Both the position numbers and the translations under genes were made by a program. Below, piece by piece: positions 1 to 10,108 of a stretch of 64,000 nucleotides of DNA. Origin of the DNA: Mesostigma viride (taxonomy: Eukaryota; Streptophyta; Mesostigmatophyceae; Mesostigmatales; Mesostigmataceae); the NCBI GenBank assembly GCA_009746045.1, contig RPFO01000084.1, forward strand, positions 1,010,176-1,074,175, read 5' to 3'. Below the pieces are notes generated by a model, which did no database searches, was not told where the DNA came from, and worked only from the letters and a program-made list of their open reading frames with translations. Within the stretch, counting starts at the first letter, position 1, and each line of letters begins with the position of its first letter.

Positions 1-78
1 CTCCCTCCATCCATCCATCCGGGTTAATGCTCCGTGATGTCCCAGTGGAAGCACGAGTTTAATTATATAATTAATTAA
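1..78 (+). mobile_element. 3' tail of a LINE, truncated by the window edge
   Basis: A CATC repeat is followed by an imperfect hairpin (TGCTCCGTG... to ...AAGCACGAG) and then TTAATTAA-type repeats. The same order occurs on the minus strand at 21165-21235, directly downstream of LINE C-terminal coding sequence. By that comparison this is the 3' end of a plus-strand LINE whose body lies before the window. Nothing else is seen up to the kinase gene at 285. Confidence 0.6.
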
Positions 79-284
79 TGTGGACATGTGTGTGCATGGG
101 CAAAAGCTGGCTAACTCAATCAAAAGACGTGATAATAATTTAGTACTTAATAAGTTAATTAATAAGACATGTGCACCGTGTGTACAACAGGCATCAGTAA
201 TCACCGATAAGTAAACCAAGGCAACCACGATGTTAGATCATGGATCCAAGTCGACAAAGCTGCTGTCACGGTATCCTACATGTC

Positions 285-1466
285 CTAACCCCTGACACGC
301 GGGAGGGGCACCGTGTTCCGTGGTGTCCCTGGAGCGTTCTCTGGGCAAGGCCTGGAAACAAAAGGCCGAGCATTGCGAAACAACTCCTCCACTTCAGACA
401 TCGTGGGTAGCGGGAAAGCAAGGGGGCCCAACCTTTTGGTGTGGTAATAGACATTGTGACACAAGTTAAATAGCCCTGAATCCACAGAATTCACGAAGAG
501 AGCGCGGCCCTTATGCCGAAACAAGGATACCACCATTACAAGGAAGGAGTACACATCATGGTCTCGCTGCGCTGTCACCACCCCTCCTGTCATGCCGGGC
601 TGGTCCACTGTTGCGGGATGCCACCGAGGCTGACGATCCTTACCAGCCTGATGCGTGAAAATCCGTTCCCCCCCTCTTGTCGCCAGGCCGAGATCTGCAA
701 TACGGATTATCGGATGTGCACTTCCTGGCGCCATGGTGTAGAGAAAATTATCGAGCTTGACGTCATTGTGTATAATGTTAACGGCGTGCAAGCCAGCCAA
801 TGCCTTTGCACAGTCTGCAAGGACGCTGGGTGAGCAAACTTCGAAAACACGCTGATTTTCCGGGGCATCACGGGCAGCATGCAAGTCACCACTCATTCTC
901 TCCATGACAATACCACCTACTTCACCGCACGTGGACCAGAGCCCTTCTACTGCAGGGCAGACCTGCGGGCCAGCTATAGACATGAAACCGGCCTCCTTGG
1001 CCACTGCCACAACGGCGGTTATAACAGCCTCCTGGTAGTTCACCAGCAGCGTGTCTCGTCGAAGGCTTGCCAGCTTTACCACTAGCGTAGCCTCGCCACC
1101 TGGTGCACTCGAGCTAGCAGGGATAGCGTATAACGTGCCATGAGCACCTTTTCCTATCCGGTCACCGGACAATTTCACTGCGATGACATGCGTCAACTTG
1201 CTAGCGCTGTGAGAAACCTTTTGATCATAATTCGTCAGCCGCTGCAATGCAATGCTCCAATCCGACGGTGCATTGGTTTGCAGCTCAACGTCCCTGCGAG
1301 CGTGCGAGTCCGCGGCGTTGAACACACGCGACACCCTATGCAAAGCGGTGCATGTACGCAGTCTGTAAGTCCGTGAATTAAAAGCCTGTCTCGCCCTTAA
1401 TGCCGACAGGGTTCCCGGCGACAGGTCCTGTCTGTTGGTCGACATTTTTCTTTTGCAGCTGGCCAT
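285..1466 (-). CDS. Protein kinase-like protein, single exon
   Basis: The 393-residue frame starts at ATG 1466; a second Met at residue 8 is also possible. Kinase landmarks appear in order: a glycine loop GKGAHG (105-110), a VVK lysine (131), a candidate helix-C glutamate (146), a catalytic loop HNDVKLDN (233-240) with Asp235, Lys237 and Asn240, DLG in place of DFG (258-260), and DVYSF (304-308) matching the DVWS region. Catalytic residues look intact, so activity is plausible, probably Ser/Thr given the Lys after HxD. The usual APE motif is not obvious. About 95 residues before the domain resemble nothing I recognise. It lies between a LINE tail and a hairpin-repeat block, 0.5 kb from the 12-kb TIR element, so it may be transposon cargo. 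The substrate is unknown. Confidence 0.75.
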   Translation of the reverse strand: MASCKRKMSTNRQDLSPGTLSALRARQAFNSRTYRLRTCTALHRVSRVFNAADSHARRDVELQTNAPSDWSIALQRLTNYDQKVSHSASKLTHVIAVKLSGDRIGKGAHGTLYAIPASSSAPGGEATLVVKLASLRRDTLLVNYQEAVITAVVAVAKEAGFMSIAGPQVCPAVEGLWSTCGEVGGIVMERMSGDLHAARDAPENQRVFEVCSPSVLADCAKALAGLHAVNIIHNDVKLDNFLYTMAPGSAHPIIRIADLGLATRGGERIFTHQAGKDRQPRWHPATVDQPGMTGGVVTAQRDHDVYSFLVMVVSLFRHKGRALFVNSVDSGLFNLCHNVYYHTKRLGPLAFPLPTMSEVEELFRNARPFVSRPCPENAPGTPRNTVPLPRVRG

Positions 1467-1544
1467 TGTAGGTAGGTATGAATGATCTCGATGCTGTCAA
1501 TTACGATGATACACGAGGTAGTCTATACCTAGGATCGAGAGCTT

Positions 1545-1992
1545 CTTCTTGTATGGCAATGCCGGCTGGGCGATGACGGTGACGGCCGTCACCGTCATCG
1601 CCCTCGACGGGCGTGATGAAAAGTACCTGGTTGATAGGCGGCAGCTATTCACAATATAGGCCGTTTTTTATTACTCCGAATAAAGAGTTAAGAGGTTGGC
1701 CCTCGGCAGGGCGATGACGGGGCGCTGACGGGGCGATGACGGGGCGATGACGGGGCGTTCACGCGCGTGATGAATACAACCTGTTTGATAGGCAGCGGCT
1801 ATTGGTAATATACTTTGTTGATTAAGAGAAGAGTTTAGATGTTGGCCCGTCGAGGGCGATGACGGTGACGAGCGTCACCGTCATCGCCCTCGACGGGCGT
1901 GATGAAAAGCCCATGTTTTATATGCGGTAGCTATTGGTAGTCCGTAGTATATAGGTCGTTGACTATCACTCCGAATAAAGAGTTAACAGGTT
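1545..1992. repeat. Three tandem units with perfect GC-rich hairpins
   Basis: Three related units of about 145-160 bp each run into a shared stretch near ACTCCGAATAAAGAGTTAA. The first and third contain a perfect inverted repeat (GGGCGATGACGGTGACG and its complement, at about 1568-1603 and 1853-1890). The middle unit has a degenerate run of GATGACGGGGC. The block lies upstream of the kinase start and abuts the left end of the 12-kb element. It could be the subterminal region of another transposon. Confidence 0.75.
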
Positions 1993-2395
1993 AAGTGTCG
2001 GCGCTTGCATACTGTACATACATATGTTATGTAGTGGCGTGATCCACAACGTCGTTGTGGGTCACGCTACACTTCGGCCCACCGCCACGCTCAAGTGTCG
2101 GCGCTTGCATACTGTACATATGTTATGTAGTGGCGTGATCCACAACGTCGTTGTGGGTCACGCCACTACATACAGTGCATACAGGGCCTTAGCGTGTGGC
2201 AGTAGACCGAAGTGCACCCGGCGTGTACACCCGTGTACACCCGGAGTGTACACCCGTGTGCACCCACTTCGTTGTGGGTCACGCCACTACATACAGTGCA
2301 TACAGGCCTTAGCGTGTGGCAGTAGACCGAAGTGCACCCGGCGTGTACACCCGTGTACACCCGGAGTGTACACCCGTGTGCACCCACTTACACTT
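1993..2395 (+). repeat. Left terminal inverted repeat and subterminal array
   Basis: The TIR start occurs twice (1993 and about 2092). It is followed by two tandem units of about 120 bp that each contain GTGTACACCCG motifs and a GTGTGGCAGTAGACCG block. The motif holds the palindrome GTGTACAC. Such clusters near transposon ends usually bind the transposase; that role is inferred here. Confidence 0.75.
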
Positions 2396-2701
2396 GGACA
2401 TGTACAGGCAGTGCCGAGCGCCGAGCAGCCGACTTTCAGGTGAACCGCCCAAAGCAATTGAACATAATGCATGGAGCGATAATAATATGGAAATAAACTA
2501 ACACCCATTTCACCGGAAATAATGCATGGAGCGATAACGTACGCCCAAAACCAAAACCTAGAGGAAGCATTTTCGCGCACTGTGTGTTGCTATAAAACAT
2601 CAAATATTTACTGATACTGAATTCATTATCTACTTAGTCATACCACAAAAAAAAAAATACCACGCGGGTTGTCAGACAGACATACCAGTACATACATTGT
2701 A

Positions 2702-3669
2702 ATGGCGTCTGTACAGCCACCAGATCCTGCGAAGGAGCTAAATCGCAAACTCAATGCCAACGCCCGGCGAGCTACGTACGTGGCTAAGCGGATTAAAGAA
2801 ATGGGCAAAGACGCCTGGCTGGAGCAGCGCAGAGAAGCCCGGAAGAAGGAGTACGCAGCAGAATCGGCTGCTGTGAAGGCCGAGGAGCCGTGGGCAGTAG
2901 CGAAGCGGGATTGCGATAACGCCCAGCGGCGCTTCTTGTACCGCAACAAGAAGTGGTGGAGACGCTGTGCAGGCAACGAGCCGCCTTGTCACCCATGGAT
3001 TCGGTTGCGCATGAGGCCCAAATTGCTCTTGGGACGAGCGGCTTATTTAGGACATCAGGTCTTGTGATGCCATCAGAACTGGCCCTGCTTCGTGAAATGT
3101 CTCAGCCTGGAAATACGGTCTATGAGCCGATCTTCAACGCGGTAACTTACAACAAGAAAACTCGCGCATTCGTGACAAATTCTGGTGACAAGCACCGATG
3201 GATGGGCTTCGTGCCCTTCGAGCAGGGTGACCCGGCGCGTAGGATCGCAAATCGTCTGGTGCGTGTCCTGATGGGCCCGGACGGCAAGCATTTCCCAGTG
3301 AAGGGCTACTTTCTGTGGAGCAAGGCGGGATGCAAAGAGCAGCCCGCCCATTCGGACTACACGCGATACCCGGGAGCATGGGATGTGAACTACCCCGTGT
3401 CGGTCATAGTGGCCCCCTTCGCTGGCACATCGTTTGTGTACTGGGAGAACAGTATACTGTACCCAGGCGTGGACAACATGAGCTCCCGCCCTGACGTCAC
3501 GAAGAAGACGTTAGTGTTGGAGGCCGGCGATGTCTTGGTGTGGCACGGGGCGCTTGTGCACGCGGGAGCGGCGTACAAGGAAAGGGATAACTTTCGTTTT
3601 TTCTTCTACGCCCCGGCACTGGGTGAGAAGGGGCTCGTGAAGGACGCGGTGAACCCCGTCCTCGTTTAG
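2702..3669 (+). CDS. 2OG-Fe(II) oxygenase-like protein (apparent frameshift)
   Basis: ATG 2702 opens a lysine/arginine/alanine-rich, probably helical N-terminus. Reading then moves to the -1 frame between about 2920 and 2953 and continues to the stop at 3669; a shorter protein could start at ATG 2995. The second part has the order expected of a double-stranded beta-helix dioxygenase: an HSD metal pair (His at 3349-3351, Asp at 3355-3357), a beta-rich stretch, then GDVLVWHGALVH with the distal His at 3559-3561 and NFRFFFY with the Arg at 3595-3597, a candidate 2OG carboxylate ligand. TET/JBP-type oxygenases are known passengers of some fungal and algal DNA transposons, but I cannot assign this one to that family. 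The frame change may be an unrecognised short intron, a sequence error or a real break; no slippery site is visible. It lies just inside the left TIR. Confidence 0.6.
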
Positions 3670-3747
3670 GATAGGCTAGTGTCATGCACTTGTTGTACGG
3701 TCCTGGCTGACTGCTACATGTCAGAACAATATACAAGCATCCTGCAT

Positions 3748-3792
3748 TGACCTCCCCACGGAGGCATGTTATAATTTATAATTTAATCCTGC
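3748..3792 (+). repeat. LINE-tail-like hairpin downstream of the oxygenase gene
   Basis: CTCCCCACGGAG forms a short hairpin followed by GCATGTTATAATTTA and further TTTAAT sequence. This matches the LINE tails at 14405-14460, 49075-49125 and 54650-54700. It is either a LINE-tail remnant or part of the oxygenase 3' UTR that copies one. Confidence 0.5.
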
Positions 3793-3925
3793 ATTGAGTA
3801 GGATACAACATTACCTGTCCACACAGTGTTTGGTTGGACACTGATTACACGTGACCTGCTGAGCAAATAGTGTCCGTGGGCTTTGGTTTTCCTGCTGCTG
3901 TAATAAATAAAGCTTAAGTCCTCGT

Positions 3926-4620
3926 CACTCACTCACTCACTCACTCACTCACTCACTCACTCACTCACTCACACACTCACTCACTCACTCACTCACTCAC
4001 TCACTCACTCACTCACTCACTCACTCACTCACTCACTCACTCACTCACTCACTCACTCACTCACTCACTCACTCACTCACTCACTCACTCACTCACTCAC
4101 TCACTCACTCACTCACTCACTCACTCACTCACTCACTCACTCACTCACTCACTCACTCACTCACTCACTCACTCACTCACTCACTCACTCACTCACTCAC
4201 TCACTCACTCACTCACTCACTCACTCACTCACTCACTCACTCACTCACTCACTCACTCACTCACTCACTCACTCACTCACTCACTCACTCACTCACTCAC
4301 TCACTCACTCACTCACTCACTCACTCACTCACTCACTCACTCACTCACTCACTCACTCACTCACTCACTCACTCACTCACTCACTCACTCACTCACTCAC
4401 TCACTCACTCACTCACTCACTCACTCACTCACTCACTCACTCACTCACTCACTCACTCACTCACTCACTCACTCACTCACTCACTCACTCACTCACTCAC
4501 TCACTCACTCACTCACTCACTCACTCACTCACTCACTCACTCACTCACTCACTCACTCACTCACTCACTCACTCACTCACTCACTCACTCACTCACTCAC
4601 TCACTCACTCACTCACTCAC
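3926..4620. repeat. (TCAC)n microsatellite, about 0.7 kb
   Basis: An almost pure TCAC tetranucleotide array with one visible ACAC interruption near 3970. The true length may differ because such arrays collapse or expand in assembly. Confidence 0.98.
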
Positions 4621-5230
4621 TGGGTATTGGGTACCTTAGGCATTCGTATGGCAAGGTAGGGAAACTTGAGTCTGATTTTAGGGTAGTGCAATGTGGTAGT
4701 TTGTTTGCTGGGCCACTAAAACCCCTTGAGTGTGACCTTCATGAATCCAGGGTAGGGTAAGGGTTGGTTAGGGTATTACATAGTGGTGGGTATTGTAAGG
4801 TAGGTCTTGAGCTCCTTGAGTGTGACCTTCATGAATCCAGGGTAGGGTCAGGGTTGTAACTATAGAGATACTCACTTAAAAGACTGTGACATTCAAGAAA
4901 CCAGGGTATGGAAATGCGTGTTGTTTGGGGTTGTTTGACTGGCGTACATTACCATAGTTGTCTAACTTAATAGTGGCACGGGATGATGTTATTGCTACTA
5001 CTACTATAGTAATACTCCTAAATTATTGTCATGTGTATAGGGTTTGGGTCTGGTGGTGTGCCCTTTGGCATCCGGGGTGCATGTACATTTACATGAGTGA
5101 GCATTTGCATGGTACATTTGCATGGTGAATGCACTGGACATTTATTAAAAAGGAGGAAATAAACTGAATAGCCGTTGAGTGGAAATGGCTATGGACATGA
5201 ATCCAAAACCACATTGTTGGCATTGCAACA
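4621..5230. other. Non-coding spacer with short diverged repeats
   Basis: No convincing frame. A phrase around CTTGAGTGTGACCTTCATG with GAATCCAGGGTAGGGT following recurs near 4725 and 4815, and a weaker copy lies near 4880, so the spacer is built of diverged duplications. GGGTAGGGTAAGGGTTGG looks telomere-like but is not a regular telomere repeat. Confidence 0.6.
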
Positions 5231-5368
5231 TGTATGCTGTGCTGCAGCACTATGTTCTGTTTAGGACATCAAACAGCATTACATCAGAATAAGACATCAA
5301 AAGTGTGTCATGACAGGATCTCTCTCCTCACATTGAGGATAGACAGTTGTACAAGTATGGCACGGGCC

Positions 5369-8300
5369 TCAGGCACCAAACACCAGCCACTTGAGGGCAT
5401 AGTTGAAATCCGTCTGCTTGGTAAGGGTGTCATGCACAGCCTCCTCGCCCTCCTCCTCCGGGTCCCACAGGACGTTGAACGACCAGCCTGCCGTTGTCTT
5501 CTTGGGCAGCGGCTCGACACGGACCGAGTTGCGTGGCGGTGTGTTGGCGATGGTACCGTAGTACCACTTCCAGTAGGGCTTGCCGTCATCCCCCACCACA
5601 TCCCACAGCTGGCAGATGCGCCTGCCAACCATGGACTCAGGGGTCAGCTGAGAGAGGTGCAACACCTGGGCGGCCAGCAGCTCGGACGCCACAGGTGGGT
5701 CGATCTTCTTATCCTGCATGCGCTTGTACGCACCCTCCTTGTACGCATGCGGGTCGTCCTTGTTGGCATGCGGGTCCCACTTGATGATGACGCGAGCCTT
5801 CTTCGTGGGTGACGCCTTCTTCTTGGGCGACGCCTTGGAGGAGGTGGCGGGGCCCGCCTTGGTGGTGGTGAGGCCAGCCTTGGTGGTGGCGGGGCCCGCC
5901 TTGGTGGTGGTGGGGCCCGCCTTGGTGACGGTGGGGCCCGCCTTGGTGACGGTGGGGCCCGCCTTGGTGACGGTGGGGCCCGCCTTGGTGACGGTGGGCG
6001 CCGAGTGAACCGGTGGGAGGACGTCTGTCTCGTCAATGAACGGGCCACCTCCTCGGAATCCTCGAACGTTGACAGGCGTTTCATTTCGTACCGCCTCTTG
6101 AATGGCACCTGCACCTTGTCACCATGATGTGTCACAGTGGGGGGGGATGGCTCGTCGTCGTCCTCGTCGTCGCAGAGGTCGTCCTCGTCGTAGTCCTCGT
6201 CACTGTCCTCGGCATATGACACCTGCACGCAGTGAGGTGAGGTAAAGCAGCAGCAATGATGATGTCTGTCATGCGTGTACGGGCAAGAAAACCAGCACGG
6301 AGACTGTGTACGCTGGACTAGGGAACCCCATGCATACTAAAATGGGTCACAAAAGTACCGCTACCTTAAGGGTTACACACTCACAACTCCTACATTGCAA
6401 ACAATAACAAGCAAGGGACAATCTGACAAGCATGGACATACCTTCTTGCGAGCCGCACGCGTGCGCTTGCGTGGGGGCACGGCAGCTTCGCCATCTGGGC
6501 GGGCATTGGAGGTGGTCGCGGCCTCCACCACAGGGGTCGGGACAGCTGGCGCCGTCTTTGTGTTGTTGGTGGATGAGCCCGCACGCCCCCTCTGCTTCTT
6601 GGTGGGCGGGCCACCTTGGGCAGCATTGTGGGCGGCCAGCGTCTTCTTGCTGCCCCATACGCGGCACTCCTCGGGGGGTTTGTAGCCCACCACCCCCCTC
6701 TCACCTGCTGCATCTGACGCAGGGGGGGGGGGCAACCCAGTTGGGGTCGACCTCGAAAACGGTGCCTTCAGCGGGCATGGAATCTGGACCGGGCGTGTTG
6801 GCCAGGGGCACCCGCAAGGAAGCAGCCTCAACCTGTTACATACATACAAGGCAAACACACACACACACGGTGCGAGGCAGGCCAACACGCAAAAAGTCAG
6901 CTAAAGGGATTGTGCGGACAGGACAAGTATCAGTTGGTTTGCCAAGTTAAGAAGTCAGCCAGTGGTCCACACATTGCAAAGGCACACCAGCTGAGTTCTT
7001 TTGACATGGTGTCAGAGGATTGATGAAAATGCTCGACTACGCGATGCATTAGCAGCCTGACTTACCGCATCAGCGTTGGGAGTGACCGCCAGTTCCTCGT
7101 CAGTTGGGCGTGGGACCTCGTATTTCGTGAAGCCCTCGGGGCAGACGAGTGCGTCGCGCTTCGGATCCCGCTGGAGGCTGACGGCACAGCCGGTCTGCGT
7201 CCAGCCCTTCATGATGGTCAGCCTGCCCTCAGGCCCGCAGAGGCGGATCCAGGCGATAGCCACGGCATTCTGGATGATGATCCGCGTCTCGGAGGCGTTG
7301 GGCGGGTCAAGCCCATCGCGGGCCCTCGCGTCCATTATGCGGGTGACCTCCGCGTCAAACCAGCGCTTGAACACGGCATTGATGCAGCAGTCATTTGGCT
7401 GCCACAAGTGGGTCATGTTGCCCGGCCCATACCACGGCAACACCCCCATTTCCCGGAGGACTTTCCGAAAGGCGGGGGAGACCTGCATGCACCGATCCAC
7501 CGCAGCACCAAAACACCCAGGCATTGGAAACGACACATAAAAAAAAGAGAATATTAGTCTCCGGCATCATCATCACCACATGCCTTGCAGCCAACATGCA
7601 CATGCACTGAAACGAAACAAGCCAAAGAAAATTGGGGTAATAAGGAAGGAAACACATGCCCACCTGAACAGCGAGGTTGTCCAAGAACAAGAGGACGTCA
7701 CGCTTGCCGTGCTTGGCGTACAACTTCTTCAAAAAGGCTTCAAACAGTTGCAACCACACCTCCGGGGCGTGGTCGCTGAACCAGGCGGAGGCCTGAAAGG
7801 TGACAACCGCCTCAGGCATGTACTGGTTGGTCTCGTAAGCCATACGAGCCACGTTCTTACCCGCGCCGGGGAAGATGATGAGGGGGGGGGCATGTCAGCC
7901 AGCCAGTTCTCGTCAAAGGGGGAGTGGGGGGCGGTGGTCAGGCAAACGGTAACTGCCCGGTGCTTGTAATCCACCTTCTTGGTGCCCATGTTCACGTGGG
8001 ACGCCCCTTTCTCCGCGAAGCACTTGCCCTTCATGTTCCTCAAGGCAAGGCCCACCTGGTCCATGTTAAACCGAAACGTGCCGGTAGCGGGGCCGATGGG
8101 GAAACGCCCCCAATATGGGTCCCTGAGCGCCCTCAAGCCGCTGTTCAAACCGGCGACGATGAGCCCGGAATGAAACTGCTGCAACGCGGGCAACGCCTCC
8201 TCCATGGTGACATTGCGGTGGTTGCTCGCCATCCGCGTGACAAGGCCCCGTCGGCACGCGAACTCGCGGGCCCACGTGTCGGAGTACGCAAAGCCCATCC

Positions 8301-8962
8301 CCGCCGTCGGGTAATGTTTAGCCATCAAGATCTTGGCCTGTGCTTTGACGACGCTGCAATACGATTGGGAAAAACAGGCACGCAAGCAATGAGAGGGCGA
8401 CAATCAGCAAGCTTTTGCGCTCCTTCGAATGTTCACCAAATACACATGCCGCTGTTTAAAGACAGAAACTACCCATCAGTGTTTTCAGCAAAACGAAGAA
8501 CAAGGAAAGCATGCAAACTTACGCAAGCACAGGGGCTCTCTTCTGGCTGACGATCCAGTCCCTCAAATCCGCCTCCATTAATGGAAAGCGGCCTTCTCGT
8601 TGTTTGCCGGGCACCAACCCTCGGCCCGAGTGGTTTTTCAGGCTTGGGTCATCAGCCATGGCACGGATCTTCGCCTTCGTCTCAGATTCCAGCCACCGGC
8701 AGACGGTCGAAGTGCTCACTCCATATTGCTTGGCGACGGCCGACGGCGTGGTAGTTCCCTGTTCGATACACGTGACTGCGACAACTTTCTGCTTCGCGCT
8801 CACGAGCGTGACCAGCTTTGTCTTGGGTGGCTCCAGGATGGGCGCCGCCTTGTCGTCAGCGGTGGGCAAAACATTGTCACTATTGGCCGGAACGCGCGCG
8901 CACAGCTGCGGCTGTCTCCGCCGTGGTTTAGCCCCACTTTCTTTGCCTGTGAAGTTAGTCAT
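5369..8962 (-). CDS. pogo/CENP-B-like DDE transposase with C-terminal chromatin-reader-like segment
   Basis: Five exons fit with GT-AG junctions: 8962-8523, 8353-7664, 7482-7066, 6832-6442 and 6222-5369. Exon 1 holds a psq/CENP-B type helix-turn-helix (SAVAKQYGVSTSTVCRWL). Exon 2 holds a second HTH region (WAREFACRRGL) and the first catalytic Asp in FNMDQVG. The second Asp is in LLFLDNL at the end of exon 2. The third is in LWQPND of exon 3, preceded by the WYGPGNMTHL block that corresponds to PPNTTHLLQP in this superfamily. Exons 4-5 add a basic and then acidic linker, KAGPTVT repeats, and a final segment (from about 5555 down) around MVGRRICQLWDV...WYYGTIAN that resembles Tudor/PWWP/BAH readers. 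Frame slips sit at a G9 run near 7885, a G run near 6725, and near 6055. All three DDE acids are present. Confidence 0.75.
5805..6005 (-). repeat. Coding minisatellite in the transposase tail
   Basis: A 21-bp unit (GCCCGCCTTGGTGACGGTGG on the + strand, plus one base) repeats with variants. In the frame that joins the terminal segment it encodes KAGPTVT and related heptads, followed by lysine-rich KKKASPTKKA sequence like a linker-histone tail. This suggests a flexible DNA-binding linker between the catalytic core and the reader-like end. Confidence 0.8.
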
Positions 8963-9244
8963 GGGGCGTGGCTATGGCGCCAGCCCTCGTGGTGGGCACA
9001 CGTGTACAGTATGGATGGTGCGCACACTTGGGTTGTGCGCAGGTCAGGTTGGTGGTGGATGTGCCACAGGACGACCGATGCTCTTTTTTATATGCAAATT
9101 TGGGCGCCAAACTCAATTTGCACCGACTTTGCCAGATATTTGCCGACCTACACGTGGCTGAGTTGACGTTTCGCGGGCATCGGACGCGCGGGTTAGTCAG
9201 TGTTGCGAATCTGACCATTCGCAAATCGGCGTCGGGCCTGGATC

Positions 9245-9450
9245 TGGCGCCTCGCAATTTGAAAATTGCGGTCTCATTAGGTACGCAATCTACCGACTTG
9301 CGTACATAAGTAGTACTGTAGGACGGCGCAAGGGCGCAAGTGCGCACTTGTCGCGCCTCGCAATTTGAAAATTGCGGTCTCATTAGGTACGCAATCTACC
9401 GACTTGCGTACATAAGGAGTACTGTAGGACGGCGCAAGGGGGCCAGTGCG
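9245..9450. repeat. Two tandem 110-bp units with paired hairpins upstream of the transposase
   Basis: Each unit carries CGCAATTTGAAAATTGCG and, about 10 bp on, GTACGCAA/TTGCGTAC around a 9-bp loop. They lie about 290 bp upstream of the transposase start (minus strand). They may be promoter elements or transposase binding sites; the sequence shows only the symmetry. Confidence 0.75.
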
Positions 9451-9464
9451 CAACTTGTCGCGCC

Positions 9465-10027
9465 TCTTCACCGTGTACACCCGGCATGTATACCCGGAGT
9501 GTACACCCGGAGTGTACACCCGTGTGCACCCGGCAGTGCAGACCGAAGTGGAGCGTGACCCACAACGACGTTGTGGGTCACGCTACACTTCGGCCCACCG
9601 CCACCAAGTGTCGGCGCTTGCATACTGTACATATGTTATGTAGTGGCGTGATCCACAACGTCGTTGTGGGTCACGCCACTACATACAGTGCATACAGGGC
9701 CTTAGCGTGTGGCAGTAGACCGAAGTGCACCCGGCGTGTACACCCGTGTACACCCGGAGTGTACACCCGTGTGCACCCACTTCGTTGTGGGTCACGCCAC
9801 TACATACAGTGCATACAGGGCCTTAGCGTGTGGCAGTAGACCGAAGTGCACCCGGCGTGTACACCCGTGTACACCCGGAGTGTACACCCGTGTGCACCCA
9901 CTTCGTTGTGGGTCACGCCACTACATACAGTGCATACAGTGCCTTAGCGTGTGGCAGTAGACCGAAGTGCACCCGGCGTGTACACCTGTGTACACCCGGA
10001 GTGTACACCCGTGTGCACCCACTTACA
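9465..10027. repeat. Internal array of 121-bp units with GTGTACACCCG motifs
   Basis: Three tandem units with a spacing of about 121 bp (markers at 9708, 9829 and 9951) match the left subterminal array in the same orientation. Just before them, at 9465-9605, lies a right-end-like segment, and the AAGTGTCGGCGCT end motif recurs at about 9605. This could be the joint between two elements or an internal duplication. Confidence 0.8.
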
Positions 10028-10108
10028 GGCGGACTTGAGGATGAATTACCATCCTTGAAAAAATGATGTTTTGACGTAGGTGGTCGGAAAGTTGCACGAA
10101 CGGCAGCG

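Noticed and set aside
2166-2443. Short peptides rich in Val-Tyr-Thr-Arg-Val-His over the terminal arrays
   Set aside because: They are translations of the GTGTACACCCG repeat on either strand.
2913-2960. Programmed -1 frameshifting in the oxygenase gene
   Set aside because: The direction fits, but no X-XXY-YYZ slippery heptamer or downstream stem is visible in the overlap.
4740-4780. Possible telomere repeat (GGGTAGGGTAAGGG)
   Set aside because: Irregular, short and surrounded by unique sequence; it does not form a telomeric array.
5234-5812. Plus-strand 192-residue frame opposite the transposase end
   Set aside because: It is the antisense shadow of the conserved C-terminal segment of the transposase and has no domain of its own.
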